Positions 18,302 through 27,132 of a DNA stretch of 64,000 nucleotides are shown piece by piece. How positions within the stretch are numbered: position 1 is the stretch's first letter; each line of letters starts with the position of its first letter. Source of the stretch: an uncultured Myxococcaceae bacterium (GTDB lineage: Bacteria; Myxococcota_A; Polyangia; Polyangiales; Ga0077539); the NCBI GenBank assembly GCA_945952225.1, contig CAMFHP010000025.1, forward strand, positions 1 through 64,000. Direction: 5' to 3'. The notes below the pieces were generated by a model that worked only from the letters and a program-made list of their open reading frames with translations, had not been told where the DNA came from and searched no databases. The position numbers and the translations under genes are program-made.

Positions 18302-19107
18302 TGCGGGTTCGCTCGGAGGTAGTAGCCCGCCAGCACGAGCATCGCGCTCGCGTAGCCCAGGATGGTTCCGAAGGCCGCGCGACGGCCGCGCCAGCCCGCG
18401 GCGAGGCGGAGCACGAGTACACCCGCGAACACGATCCACGCGCCCATGCCCACGTACTGCTGCCACGTCGCGAGGGGACCGCCCGACGTGCTGCGCGCAC
18501 CGACGAAGAAGCCCGTCACGATGCCCAGCGTGAGCGCGGGGAGCCCCACGGCGACGCAGCGGTATCCGAGGTCGTCGAGCACATCGAGCGGAGGCAGGCG
18601 TTGGAACACGCCCGTCACGCGCTTGCGCTTCACCTGACGCTCCTGGAGCAGGTACGAGAGCGACATCGCGAAGGCCACGGTGAAGGCCGCGGTGCCCGTG
18701 AGCACCGAGCCCACGTGGAGCGCGATCAGCGCCCCGCCGAGGTGACCGTCGGGACGCCCGGTCGGCGCGCGCGACGCGAGGAGAAGAAGCAGCGTGAGCG
18801 GTGCCACGAAGGCGCCCACGACCTCGACGCGGTCGCGCATCCGACGCACGACGAGGAACGCGAACACCACCAGCAGCGAGAGCGTCGAGAGGGCCTCGCG
18901 GATGCCCGCGAAGGGGCCGTGCCCATCGCTCCATCGGATCACGTCGTGGAGGCCGTGGAGCACCGCCGCGGCGACGAGCAGGCGCTGCCCCCACATGACG
19001 GGCACCTTGCGGCGTGTGCCCGCGAGGTGCGCGAGGAGCATCGCGCCGGCGAGGCCGTAGAGCGTCGCGGCGAGATAGAACGCAGGGGTCGAGAGCCAGG
19101 GCGACAC
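18298..19107 (-). CDS. HemX/CcsA-like cytochrome c assembly membrane protein
   Basis: Encodes 269 residues with about eight hydrophobic segments. It resembles the HemX/CcsA (CcmC-like) family: Leu-His-Val-Gly-Ser-Val-Leu, a loop near Leu-Leu-Gln-Glu-Arg-Gln-Val-Lys-Arg, and several conserved-looking His residues in membrane segments. I do not see a full Trp-rich heme-handling loop, which places it with HemX rather than true CcsA. HemX proteins near hemA have been linked to control of HemA levels; CcsA members handle heme for c-type cytochromes. It is translationally coupled to hemA. Confidence 0.8.
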   Translation of the reverse strand: MSPWLSTPAFYLAATLYGLAGAMLLAHLAGTRRKVPVMWGQRLLVAAAVLHGLHDVIRWSDGHGPFAGIREALSTLSLLVVFAFLVVRRMRDRVEVVGAFVAPLTLLLLLASRAPTGRPDGHLGGALIALHVGSVLTGTAAFTVAFAMSLSYLLQERQVKRKRVTGVFQRLPPLDVLDDLGYRCVAVGLPALTLGIVTGFFVGARSTSGGPLATWQQYVGMGAWIVFAGVLVLRLAAGWRGRRAAFGTILGYASAMLVLAGYYLRANPQ

Positions 19108-19122
19108 GGTGGGGCGCGGAGA

Positions 19123-19758
19123 CTACTTCACGTTGTTCAGAAAGAACTTCTGCAACGCGACGAGGGTCTGCGACTGCATCGGATCGTCGCCCTCCGCAGC
19201 GGGCTTCGGGGCCTTGCGTCCGGCGGCGGGGAGCGGCGGCGGGGTGAGTCCCGCGGCGCTTCGTTCGGTGGTGAGCGGGCCGGGCATCGTGCGGTCGGGC
19301 GAGGGGCGCGGCGCACGTTCGACAGCGCCCTGCGCGGCGGCACGGGGCGCCGGCGGGTGGAGCGCCGACGGCATCACCGGCGGCGTGACGAACGAGGGCG
19401 TCTGCGAGCGCGGCGGGCCCGCGAGGCTCGCTTCGATGGGCGCGGTGCGCTCGATGGCGCTCACGAGCGTGCCCAGAAATCCGGGCTGCACGCGGTACGC
19501 GTTGTCGCCGAGGAGCACCGAGTCGGCCATGTGTTCGCCGCCCAGCTTCGCGACGGATTCGAGATCCTTCACCTTGCCCACGAGCGACGCGGTGTCGGGC
19601 GCGCCGGTGACCTCTTCGAGGAAGCGCAGCGCCTCGCGGAGCTTGAAGCGACGGCCGGTCTCACGGTCGCGAAGCTCCTCGGCGTCGATCTCGGCGCGAC
19701 CGTCGGAGACCCAGGCCTCCAGCGCCTCGTGCGCAATGAACAGTCGTGAGGGGATCAT
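19123..19758 (-). CDS. Conserved-type protein of unknown function upstream of hemX
   Basis: Encodes 211 residues. Residues 1-95 look folded and are rich in Glu/Arg/Leu, with Ile-Asp-Ala-Glu-Glu-Leu near 24 and Leu-Gly-Asp-Asn-Ala-Tyr near 84. A Pro/Ala/Arg-rich unstructured segment (100-190) follows, then a short C-terminal helix with Leu-Gln-Lys-Phe-Phe. There are no catalytic motifs and no membrane span. It ends 15 bases before hemX starts and is probably the first gene of the hem transcript. The role may be regulatory or structural; no family is recognised. Confidence 0.75.
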   Translation of the reverse strand: MIPSRLFIAHEALEAWVSDGRAEIDAEELRDRETGRRFKLREALRFLEEVTGAPDTASLVGKVKDLESVAKLGGEHMADSVLLGDNAYRVQPGFLGTLVSAIERTAPIEASLAGPPRSQTPSFVTPPVMPSALHPPAPRAAAQGAVERAPRPSPDRTMPGPLTTERSAAGLTPPPLPAAGRKAPKPAAEGDDPMQSQTLVALQKFFLNNVK

Positions 19759-19778
19759 CGTGGGCGCTCCGCGGCGCG

Positions 19779-19784
19779 ACTATA
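19779..19784 (-). promoter_or_regulatory. Putative -10 element (TATAGT) of the hem transcript
   Basis: On the minus strand TATAGT lies 20 bases before the ATG at 19758, allowing a short leader. No convincing -35 is present at 16-18 bases. Confidence 0.4.
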
Positions 19785-19840
19785 ACGCGACGCGCGCGGT
19801 GTGGCAGAGGAGACGTTGCCGCGCGATCGGCGGCGGTGAC

Positions 19841-21166
19841 TCAGGCCAGCACGTCGAGCGGGCGCTCCACGAGCTTGCGGAGGCTCTGGAGCACGCGCGC
19901 GCCCAGGGCCCCGTCGACCACGCGGTGATCGCACGAGAGGGTGACCGCGCAGCGCTTGCCTGGAACGATGGCGCCGCCCTTCACCACGGGCACGTCGCGG
20001 GTCGCGCCGACCGCGAGGATCATCGACTCCGGGGGATTGATCACCGCAGCGAATCGGTCGACCTGGAACATCCCGAGGTTCGACACGGAGAACGTGCCCG
20101 CCTGCATCTCTTCGGGCTTGAGCTTGCGCGCCCTCGCCCTCGCGATGAGGTCGCGCGCGGTGCGGGCGATGCCGCGCACGCTGAGGCGGTCGGCGCCGCG
20201 GATCACCGGGGTCACCAGGCCGTCTTCGATGGCCACCGCGATGGAGACGTCGACGCGGTCGTACACGACGATCTGCCCATCGATCCACGACGCATTGGCC
20301 TCGGGCACCGCGCGGAGGGCGAGCGCCGACGCGCGCACCAGCAGGTCGTTGAACGACACCTTGTCGTCGGGGGCGGCGCCGTCGTTGATCTGCTCGCGAA
20401 GGGCAGCGAGCGCTTCCACATCGAGGTCGGCTTCGAGATAGAAATGCGGCACGGTCTGCTTCGCCTCGACGAGGCGACGGGCGATGACCTTGCGCATCGG
20501 AGACGGCGCCTTCACGACGTCGCCAGGTCGAACTGCGAGCGAGAGGGCATCGCTCGCCGCGTGCTGCGCTGCGGGTTGCGGCGTGTGCACGGGGAGGTCT
20601 GCTTCGGTCACACGGCCGTGGGCGCCGGTTCCGGTCACGCCGACGAGCGACACGTCGAGTTCACGCGCGATGCGGCGCACGCGAGGGGTTGACGGCGCGA
20701 GGATCACGCCCGCGACGCCCACCTCGCCACGCTCTGCGGGGCGCGCAGGGCCTCCCTCCACGGACTTCGGTGCCTGCGTGGGCGCGCTCGTCGGCGTGGC
20801 AGGCGCAGCGGGCGCAGGCGGCGCTTCGGGGGCCTGCGTCGCGATGGGAGACGGCGGAAGCGCAGGCGTCGGACGCCGAGGAACCGCCGCCCCCGAAAGC
20901 TGCGCGAGGAGCGCGGAGACATCTTCGCCCGGGGTGCCGAAGATGGCCACGGGCTGACCGAGCTTCGCGACGGCTCCTTCGGCGATGAGCTTCGCGAGCA
21001 GGGTGCCCTTGTCGAAGCTGCGGAACTCCATGGTGGCCTTGTCGGTCTCGACCTCGGCGAGGAGGTCGTCGACGTTCACGGCGTCGCCCTCGTTCTTCGC
21101 CCAGCGGACGAGGGTTCCTTCTTCCATCGTGGGCGACAGCTTGGGCAGTTCGATGACTCGTGCCAT
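19841..21166 (-). CDS. pdhC: Pyruvate dehydrogenase E2 (dihydrolipoamide acetyltransferase)
   Basis: Encodes 441 residues. The N-terminal lipoyl domain (1-78) has Glu-Thr-Asp-Lys43-Ala, the lipoylated lysine. A long Ala/Pro-rich hinge leads to a peripheral subunit-binding domain (about 167-203) and the catalytic acetyltransferase domain, with the C-terminal Ser-Cys-Asp-His-Arg-Val-Val-Asp-Gly motif carrying the active His and Asp. There is only one lipoyl domain, as in Gram-positive and alphaproteobacterial E2 proteins. It follows pdhB by 17 bases on the same strand. E3 is not in the window. 'Branched-chain 2-oxoacid' E2 is the alternative, but the E1 partners argue for pyruvate. Confidence 0.9.
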   Translation of the reverse strand: MARVIELPKLSPTMEEGTLVRWAKNEGDAVNVDDLLAEVETDKATMEFRSFDKGTLLAKLIAEGAVAKLGQPVAIFGTPGEDVSALLAQLSGAAVPRRPTPALPPSPIATQAPEAPPAPAAPATPTSAPTQAPKSVEGGPARPAERGEVGVAGVILAPSTPRVRRIARELDVSLVGVTGTGAHGRVTEADLPVHTPQPAAQHAASDALSLAVRPGDVVKAPSPMRKVIARRLVEAKQTVPHFYLEADLDVEALAALREQINDGAAPDDKVSFNDLLVRASALALRAVPEANASWIDGQIVVYDRVDVSIAVAIEDGLVTPVIRGADRLSVRGIARTARDLIARARARKLKPEEMQAGTFSVSNLGMFQVDRFAAVINPPESMILAVGATRDVPVVKGGAIVPGKRCAVTLSCDHRVVDGALGARVLQSLRKLVERPLDVLA

Positions 21167-21183
21167 GGCGGTGTGGATCTCTC

Positions 21184-22161
21184 TCAGTACGCGAGCACTG
21201 CGCGGGCGCCGCGCACGACGGTGTCGGCCGACGGAATGGTGAGGTCTTCGAGCTTCTTGTTGTAGGGCATCGGCGCGTCGCGCCCGGTGACGCGCAGCAC
21301 GGGGGCTCGGAGCGCGCCGAAGGCCTCGCGCTGCACGCGGTCGACGATCTCCGCGCCCACGCCGCCGAAGGGCCACGACTCCTGCACGACGAGGCAGCGG
21401 CCGGTCTTCTCGACGCTCGCGACGATGGTGCCGTGATCGAGCGGTCGCACGCTGCGAACGTCGACCACCTCGCACTCCACGCCCTCCTTCGCGAGCTGCT
21501 CGGCCGCGGCGAGCGAGGCGAGAAGCATCTTTCCCCACGTCACGATCGTGAGGTGCTGCCCTGCGCGCTTCACGTCGCTCACGCCGATGGGCACCACGTG
21601 GTCGCCGTCGGGCACTTCGCCCTTGGTGCCATAGAGGCGCTCGTCTTCGAGTACGAGCACAGGGTTCTCATCGCGAATGGCCGCCTTCATGAGGCCCTTC
21701 ACGTCGGCGGGCGTTGCGGGCACGACGACCTTCACGCCGGGCACGTGCGCATAGATCGCTTCGAAGCACTGCGAGTGCTGCGCGCCGGTCTGACGTGCAG
21801 CGCCGTTGGGACCACGAAATACGATGGGGCAGGTGAACTGCCCGCCGGACATCTGCCGCACCTTCGCCGCGTTGTTGAGAATCTGGTCGAAGGCCACCGC
21901 GCTGAAGTTCCAGGTCATGAACTCCACGATGGGGCGCAGGCCTGTCATGGCCGCGCCGATGGCGAGGCCCGCGAAGCCCGACTCCGCGATCGGCGCATCG
22001 ATCACGCGCTTCGCGCCGAAGCGATCGAGGAGGCCCTCGGTGACCTTGTAGGCGCCCTGATAGTGACCGACCTCTTCGCCCACGATGAACACGTTGGCGT
22101 CGCGGTCCATCTCCTCGGCGATGGCCTCTCGCAGGGCCTCGCGATAACGCAGCTCACGCAT
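21184..22161 (-). CDS. pdhB: Pyruvate dehydrogenase E1 component, beta subunit
   Basis: Encodes 325 residues, normal for E1 beta. Motifs: Arg-Glu-Ala-Ile-Ala-Glu-Glu-Met near the start, Gly-Glu-Glu-Val-Gly-His-Tyr-Gln-Gly-Ala-Tyr-Lys-Val-Thr at about 29, Pro-Ile-Ala-Glu-Ser-Gly-Phe-Ala-Gly at about 57, Gln-His-Ser-Gln at about 128, and Val-Val-Asp-Val-Arg-Ser-Val-Arg-Pro-Leu-Asp near 240. With PdhA it forms the thiamine diphosphate-dependent heterotetramer that decarboxylates pyruvate and acetylates E2. Its ATG lies 8 bases inside the end of pdhA, so translation is coupled. Confidence 0.93.
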   Translation of the reverse strand: MRELRYREALREAIAEEMDRDANVFIVGEEVGHYQGAYKVTEGLLDRFGAKRVIDAPIAESGFAGLAIGAAMTGLRPIVEFMTWNFSAVAFDQILNNAAKVRQMSGGQFTCPIVFRGPNGAARQTGAQHSQCFEAIYAHVPGVKVVVPATPADVKGLMKAAIRDENPVLVLEDERLYGTKGEVPDGDHVVPIGVSDVKRAGQHLTIVTWGKMLLASLAAAEQLAKEGVECEVVDVRSVRPLDHGTIVASVEKTGRCLVVQESWPFGGVGAEIVDRVQREAFGALRAPVLRVTGRDAPMPYNKKLEDLTIPSADTVVRGARAVLAY

Positions 22162-23122
22162 AGGTGTATGCCTCGATGAGTTCCTCGCCCGGCTCCGGGC
22201 TCTCGTCGGCGAAGCGCACGCAGTCTTCGACCTCGGCCTCGACCTCGCGCTCGATCGTCGCGAACACGTCGTCGTGCACGCCCATCTCGCGGAGTGTCTT
22301 CTCTGCGTTGGCGATGCAGTCGTCCTTCTTGCGCGCCTCGACCTCGTCGGCGGTTCGGTAGCGCCCGGGGTCGCTCATCGAGTGCCCGCGGTAGCGATAG
22401 GTCTGCACTTCGATGAGCGTCGGGAGCGACTCGGCGCGCGCGCGATTCACGGCCTCTGCGACGCGCTCACGCACGTGCGTCACATCGCGCGCGACGAAGC
22501 GATCGCGGGACATGCCGTATGCCACGGCCTTCTGACTCGAATCGTGCACCGACATGGTGCGCTCCAGCGGGGTGCCCATGGAGTACTCGTTGTTCTCCAC
22601 GATGGTGACGAGCGGGAGCTTCCAGAGCGCCGCGAGCGAGAGGGCTTCGTGAAAGTCGCCGATGCTGACCGCACCCTCACCGAGGAAGCAGAGCGTGACC
22701 TCTCCGAGCCCGCGGTACTTCGACGCGAAGGCGCACCCCGCCGCGAGCGGAACGTGCCCGCCCACGATGCCGTAGCCGCCCATCATGCGCTTCTCGGCGT
22801 CGAAGAAGTGCATGCTGCCGCCGAGGCCTTTCGAGCACCCCGACACCTTGCCGTAGAGCTCTGCCATGCAGGCGCGCGCAGACATCCCCCGCGCGAGCGC
22901 GAGTCCGTGGTCGCGGTAGGTGCCCACGACGTAGTCGTTCGGTGTGAGGGTCGAGAGCGCGCCCACTGCGCTGGCCTCCTGACCGATGTAGAGGTGTAGG
23001 AAGCCGCCGATCTTGCCCTGCGAATATGCCTTCGCTGCGGCCTCCTCGAACCGTCGGATGAGCACCATCTGACGGTAGAGACCGAGCAGCTCGTCGCGCT
23101 GATTGCTCACGTTGACCCTCAT
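22154..23122 (-). CDS. pdhA: Pyruvate dehydrogenase E1 component, alpha subunit
   Basis: Encodes 322 residues. The thiamine diphosphate motif is Gly-Glu-Gly-Ala-Val-Ser-Ile-Gly-Asp-Phe-His-Glu-Ala (about 149-161) ending in Glu-Asn-Asn-Glu-Tyr-Ser-Met; an Arg-Gly-His-Ser-Met-Ser-Asp-Pro loop at about 246 corresponds to the regulated loop of E1 alpha. It is first in pdhA-pdhB-pdhC. The upstream 30 bases have no strong ribosome site, but TTCCCA-17-TATGCT lies about 34 bases before the ATG. A branched-chain substrate cannot be excluded by sequence reading alone. Confidence 0.93.
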   Translation of the reverse strand: MRVNVSNQRDELLGLYRQMVLIRRFEEAAAKAYSQGKIGGFLHLYIGQEASAVGALSTLTPNDYVVGTYRDHGLALARGMSARACMAELYGKVSGCSKGLGGSMHFFDAEKRMMGGYGIVGGHVPLAAGCAFASKYRGLGEVTLCFLGEGAVSIGDFHEALSLAALWKLPLVTIVENNEYSMGTPLERTMSVHDSSQKAVAYGMSRDRFVARDVTHVRERVAEAVNRARAESLPTLIEVQTYRYRGHSMSDPGRYRTADEVEARKKDDCIANAEKTLREMGVHDDVFATIEREVEAEVEDCVRFADESPEPGEELIEAYTYA

Positions 23123-23155
23123 CGCGTCGGCCCTGAATGCCGACGCGAGGCGCGG

Positions 23156-23184
23156 AGCATAGAGGCACGGTCCCGCGATGGGAA
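23156..23184 (-). promoter_or_regulatory. Putative promoter of pdhABC
   Basis: TTCCCA (23179-23184, minus strand) and TATGCT (23156-23161) are separated by 17 bases. The start would fall about 27 bases before the pdhA ATG. Confidence 0.5.
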
Positions 23185-23218
23185 GTGCTTGTAATTGAGC
23201 GGATTTGGGAGACGTGCA

Positions 23219-23239
23219 GCGCGAGCGCGTGGCTCGCGC
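23219..23239 (-). terminator. Hairpin just after the 23248 gene
   Basis: GCGCGAGC (23219-23226) and GCTCGCGC (23232-23239) form a perfect 8-bp stem with a 5-base loop, 8 bases past the stop of the beta-barrel-like gene. There is no T-run, so if active it is a non-canonical or Rho-aided site. Confidence 0.4.
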
Positions 23240-23247
23240 GCGGGGGA

Positions 23248-24381
23248 TCAGAACGTCGCAGCGAGGGGCGTGCGGCGGGGCGTGTTCTGCGTACGGATCA
23301 CGCCGCCACCGCTGGCGCCGGAGCCCGTGATCGCCTCGTAGAACTTATCGAGCACGATGTTGGCGTTCAGGTATACGCGCCAATCTTGATACTGCGCGTA
23401 GAACGGGTTGCCGTAGGTGCCATCGCCATCGAGGATGTTGCGGAACTGGTAGTAGCCCGCCTCGATCGTGAGCCAGGGGTTCGGGTTGTAGTCGAGCCAT
23501 CCCGAGAACGACGTGAGCTGGCGAAGGTGCGAACCCGTCGAGCCCACCTGCGTCGAGCTCTGCGAGTCCGACGAGAGCGTGTAGGCCCACTGGTGGATCA
23601 TGCCGAACGCAACACCGGGACTCCAGTCTCCCCACGTCTGCGCGAGGATGACCGTCCACGAGAGCTGGTCGTGCACGTTGGGGCCGCCGCGGAGCTGACC
23701 GCTGCAGTCGGCGGTGTTACCCACGCACGAGAACGCATACGGACGCGCCCCGCGGACGCCGGGGGTGGTGTACTGCGTGAACGGATGCGTGTAGAGCGCC
23801 TGCCCGATGAGGGCGAAGTCGCCGCCGAAGAGCTCTTTGCCCCAGGCGAGCTGGGCCACCACGCGGGGCGTGACGATCAACGTGTTCGCACGCGACTCCG
23901 ACGACACGGGGAAGATGAGGCCCGCCGCGAGTGCGATGCGAAGATCGCCGAGGGGGGGCACGCCGAGGAACCACATGTCCACCACGGGATCGCTGAAGCG
24001 CGGCTCGCGATTCGTCGTGGTGCTGTCGGAGTTGGTGAACTCGAGGTTGAAATCCCAGCGAGCGCGCACCTGGAACGCACGGCTCAGGCGGTAGCGCGGA
24101 CGGAGCGACACGTTGAGGTCCCACGTCGACACGTTCTCGCCCGAGAGTACGTAGGAGCGGTCGAAGAAGGCGCCGTTCGCCGACGTGGTGATCGAGAGCT
24201 GCGAAGCGGCCCACGGAGTCGTGCGGGGGCGCGCCGCGGGCGTCGGGGCAGGCGCAGGCGTCGCCGCCGGGGCAGGGGTCGACGACGTGCCCGCGGGGGC
24301 GGGCTGCTGCTGCGCCAGCGCACTCGCGGGCACAAGGCCGGCGAGGAGCGCCGCGGTGACGAACCTTCTCATGGACTTCAT
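23248..24381 (-). CDS. Predicted outer-membrane beta-barrel protein
   Basis: Encodes 377 residues. A signal peptide (1-23) is followed by a Pro/Ala-rich stretch to about 55 and then by alternating strands with aromatic girdles (Tyr/Trp/Phe) and Asn/Ser/Gly-rich loops, as in a 12-16 strand barrel. Two cysteines near 220 could form a loop disulfide. The last residue is Phe, the usual C-terminal signature for BAM-dependent insertion. The substrate is unknown. It lies downstream of the ExbB/ExbD module on the same strand, which makes a link to an energised outer-membrane process conceivable, but the gap is 244 bases. Confidence 0.8.
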   Translation of the reverse strand: MKSMRRFVTAALLAGLVPASALAQQQPAPAGTSSTPAPAATPAPAPTPAARPRTTPWAASQLSITTSANGAFFDRSYVLSGENVSTWDLNVSLRPRYRLSRAFQVRARWDFNLEFTNSDSTTTNREPRFSDPVVDMWFLGVPPLGDLRIALAAGLIFPVSSESRANTLIVTPRVVAQLAWGKELFGGDFALIGQALYTHPFTQYTTPGVRGARPYAFSCVGNTADCSGQLRGGPNVHDQLSWTVILAQTWGDWSPGVAFGMIHQWAYTLSSDSQSSTQVGSTGSHLRQLTSFSGWLDYNPNPWLTIEAGYYQFRNILDGDGTYGNPFYAQYQDWRVYLNANIVLDKFYEAITGSGASGGGVIRTQNTPRRTPLAATF

Positions 24382-24625
24382 GGCTCCCTACAGCGTTGTT
24401 TCGAGCAGCGCTCTCCGACGAGGCCGCGCAAAACGCGCCGCGTCTCGTCACACGAACACGCGATGCTTGTCAACGACGCACATCGACGAGACGGAGCGAA
24501 GAGCGGGGAGCCATCGCGCAAGATCCAGGCCGCATGCGCGAATGCACGAAGTACCGAGAAAAATGGATTCAGGGCAGGGGCGGTTGTGGGGGCGACAGGA
24601 TCCTAACGGGAGCGGGGGTACGCTC

Positions 24626-24733
24626 TTAACCGTCGGAACCCGAGTCGTTTGGAGGGATGCGGCTGCCGAGGTACAGGAGACCGCCGAGGAGGCCGAGCAC
24701 GATGAGCCCGGCGAGGATACGCGCCCAGAGCAC
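24626..24733 (-). CDS. 35-residue single-span membrane protein after exbD
   Basis: A short frame starting with GTG 3 bases after the stop of the upstream ExbD gene. Residues 2-23 are a continuous hydrophobic span (Leu/Ile/Val/Gly-rich), followed by a polar tail (Pro-Pro-Asn-Asp-Ser-Gly-Ser-Asp). Position and composition suggest a small accessory subunit of the neighbouring ExbB/ExbD complex, like other tiny proteins in membrane machines. There is no strong ribosome site, so it would depend on coupling. It is too short for a family match by eye. Confidence 0.55.
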   Translation of the reverse strand: MLWARILAGLIVLGLLGGLLYLGSRIPPNDSGSDG

Positions 24734-24736
24734 GCG

Positions 24737-25306
24737 CTACTCGCCGCGCCCCTTCAGGACGAGGAGGCGGAAGTCGGCGAAGCCCGCCTGCGCGCAGGTG
24801 TAGAGCACCTGAAAGACCGTACGCGACGGAATCCCGTGGTCCGCGATGATCGCGATCTCGCCACGGAACGGCCCGTTGTTCGCGCGCGCGGCCATCGCCT
24901 GCTGCACCTGAAGCTGATCACGCATGTTCTCTGCGAGGGGGTTGATCAGCAGGCCGGTACCGCCGCCGCGCACCTGCGACGGATCGACGAAGCCGTTGCG
25001 CAGCGAGGCGATGAAGCGGCCGTTCACCGCGATCGACACACGAGAGACGATCACCTGCACCGCGTTCGACGGGCTGGTGTTGATCGTCGAGTGCGGCAGT
25101 CGCAGGTCATCGCCCTGCGGGATGTTCGCCGACGACGAGGAGAGCGACTTCAAGAGGAACACGAGGATGATGGTCATCATGTCCATCATCGGAACGACGT
25201 TCAGTCCCTCGTCGGCGTGCTCGACCTTGTGGCGCCGCTTGCGGCGGCTCACTTCGAGCATCACCTGGGCCATCGTGGCCTTTTCGGTGTGTGCGGTCGC
25301 AGACAT
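24737..25306 (-). CDS. ExbD/TolR-family protein (module 1, second copy)
   Basis: Encodes 189 residues. A basic cytoplasmic start leads to one span with Leu-Asn-Val-Val-Pro-Met-Met-Asp42, the conserved proton-carrying Asp of ExbD/TolR. The periplasmic domain (65-189) has the usual beta/alpha pattern and ends near Ala-Gly-Phe-Ala-Asp-Phe. ExbD pairs with ExbB to convert the proton gradient into work on an outer-membrane or envelope partner. The gene follows another ExbD by 28 bases. The partner protein (TonB, TolA or a gliding-motor component) is not nearby. Confidence 0.88.
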   Translation of the reverse strand: MSATAHTEKATMAQVMLEVSRRKRRHKVEHADEGLNVVPMMDMMTIILVFLLKSLSSSSANIPQGDDLRLPHSTINTSPSNAVQVIVSRVSIAVNGRFIASLRNGFVDPSQVRGGGTGLLINPLAENMRDQLQVQQAMAARANNGPFRGEIAIIADHGIPSRTVFQVLYTCAQAGFADFRLLVLKGRGE

Positions 25307-25334
25307 CGCGGGTCCTTCCGGAGGGGGCGGAGGG

Positions 25335-25961
25335 TCAGTTCCTCAGCACGCCGAGGGTGACCTCGGGGAAGAGGCAGTCGTTGTTCGAGAAGTCGCCCGC
25401 CGCGCCGTTCTCGGGCATGCGGCATGCGCCAGAGCGCGACTCACGCACGGCATCGATGGTCTTCACGAGCACGCCGTACGGGATGTCGCCGTTCGGCGAG
25501 ATGTTGATCGAGTGGTCGTTGGCCACCTCCGTCGCCCACTGGCGGCGGATTGCGACCATGCACTGGGTGAGCGTCGTGAAGTCCTGAAGGTGCCCATCCT
25601 GATCGGGGTTCCCGCGGTTGGGCACGGTCACCGAAGCACTCCCGATCGTCGTGCACCCGGGAAGGAGAAAGCCTCCGCCCGCGCCGACGATGTAGCCCGT
25701 CGGCGAGATCTTCACGGTGATGTTCAAACGCTCGGGAGCGTTCGTGGGCCCGGGCCGGTTGGAACTCGAAGGAGCGGGAACAGGGATCGAGGCGGTGAAC
25801 ACCGTCGCGATCGTTGCGAGCAGGAACATCAGCACGTTCATGATGATGTCGAGGAACGGGATGATGTTCAGCTCGCCGCCGCCCTCGTCGGGGCCGACCT
25901 CCCGGTGTTTGGAGCGCTTCGCGATGAACGCGTGTTGGGCTGCGGTGAACTTGGCGGCCAT
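25335..25961 (-). CDS. ExbD/TolR-family protein (module 1, first copy)
   Basis: Encodes 208 residues. Leu-Asn-Ile-Ile-Pro-Phe-Leu-Asp38 in one membrane span is the ExbD signature. The periplasmic part is longer than usual and carries four cysteines (near 113, 143, 187 and 198), which may form disulfides and are absent from the other three ExbD copies. It lies between the ExbB gene (49 bases upstream) and the second ExbD. Two unequal ExbD proteins per ExbB suggests a heteromeric stator. Confidence 0.87.
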   Translation of the reverse strand: MAAKFTAAQHAFIAKRSKHREVGPDEGGGELNIIPFLDIIMNVLMFLLATIATVFTASIPVPAPSSSNRPGPTNAPERLNITVKISPTGYIVGAGGGFLLPGCTTIGSASVTVPNRGNPDQDGHLQDFTTLTQCMVAIRRQWATEVANDHSINISPNGDIPYGVLVKTIDAVRESRSGACRMPENGAAGDFSNNDCLFPEVTLGVLRN

Positions 25962-26010
25962 GGCGTGGAGTCCTTCGGGGTGCGGGGAGGCGCTTCGCGC
26001 TCCACCTGAT

Positions 26011-26712
26011 TCAGCCCTGGGGGCGTCCCACCGTGAGCAGGTTCTGCAGCTTCGAGACGTTCAGGGAGAGGTCCGAGAGGATGCGCTTCTTCCACTCGCT
26101 GATGAGGAGGTGAGCGACCATGCAGGCCACCGCGATGCCGAGGCCGAGCGCGGTGTTGTTCATGGCTTCCGAGATGCCGCGCGCGAGCAGCTGCTGCCGA
26201 CGGCCCGGATCGCTCACACTGTCGAGCGCACCGAACGTGTGGATGAGGCCGAGGATGGTGCCCAGGAGGCCGAAGAGGGTTGCGATGTTGGCGAGCGACC
26301 AGAGCGCGTTGATGCGCTTCTCAACGGTCGGCTCGATGTCCATCATCTGCTCTTCGATCGAGGTGATCACGGCCTCTTCGCCACGGTTCACCTGCGTGAG
26401 GCCCGCGCGAAACACGCGAAAGACCGGGAAGTCCCCGGCCTCGCAGAGCTTCACGGCGCGGTCGATGTTGCCCGCCTGCACGAGCTTCCGAACCTGCGCG
26501 AGCAGCTCCTTGTTGTTCACCCGGAACTTCGTGAACAGGAAGATCACGCGCTCCGCGATCGTCGCGAGCACGATGATCGAGATGAAGATGTTCACGAAGA
26601 AGGGCCAGCCGAGCTTCTCGTAGAGCCCCGCGAGTCCCACCGCCTCCTGCGTGTGTTCGGCGCCACCGTTCTGCTGGGCCAGCAAGAGCAACTGCACAAG
26701 CGTCGACTGCAT
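26011..26712 (-). CDS. ExbB/TolQ/MotA-family proton channel (module 1)
   Basis: Encodes 233 residues with three membrane spans: about 38-58, 138-160 and 178-202. The region Leu-Phe-Gly-Leu-Leu-Gly-Thr-Ile-Leu-Gly-Leu-Ile and the later Asn-Asn-Thr-Ala-Leu-Gly-Leu-Gly-Ile-Ala match the conserved pore segments, including the polar Thr residues. It forms the pentameric channel around the ExbD pair. First gene of the minus-strand module ExbB-ExbD-ExbD-small protein, with AAGGAGCGGAAGGG as ribosome site. Confidence 0.92.
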   Translation of the reverse strand: MQSTLVQLLLLAQQNGGAEHTQEAVGLAGLYEKLGWPFFVNIFISIIVLATIAERVIFLFTKFRVNNKELLAQVRKLVQAGNIDRAVKLCEAGDFPVFRVFRAGLTQVNRGEEAVITSIEEQMMDIEPTVEKRINALWSLANIATLFGLLGTILGLIHTFGALDSVSDPGRRQQLLARGISEAMNNTALGLGIAVACMVAHLLISEWKKRILSDLSLNVSKLQNLLTVGRPQG

Positions 26713-26771
26713 CGTCCCTTCCGCTCCTTACTTCGTCACCGAACCGACTGCGGTTCCCACGTGATTGGCGG

Positions 26772-26800
26772 AACCTAGCCCATCGCTCCCAACGGGAGAA
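26772..26800 (-). promoter_or_regulatory. Putative promoter of ExbB/ExbD module 1
   Basis: TAGGTT (26772-26777, minus strand) with a weak TTCTCC (26795-26800) 17 bases upstream, giving a leader of about 50 bases that includes the ribosome site. Confidence 0.35.
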
Positions 26801-27132
26801 GCACCTCGTGCTGCACAACAGGCTGGGACCGTCCGATCCTCTGTCAGGGTGTCCGTCTCCCGTCTGCGACCGTCGATTGATTCGGCCGACAGGCGCCGGA
26901 ACCCAGAGCGGCGGGACCGTAGCCCGCGCGAATCCGCGATGTCAACCACTCCCAACGGCGCGGAGAACGCGGTTCGCAAGGTGTCCACGCCTGGAACGCT
27001 TGCATCCGAGGACGCAGGGCATGGAAGCGACAGCGGTGCGGGACAGACGTCGCGGTGGTCAGGCCACCCTCCATGGCAAGAACAGCCGTGAAATCAACAG
27101 GTTGTTGCCGGATTCGCTGACCAGGGCTGATG

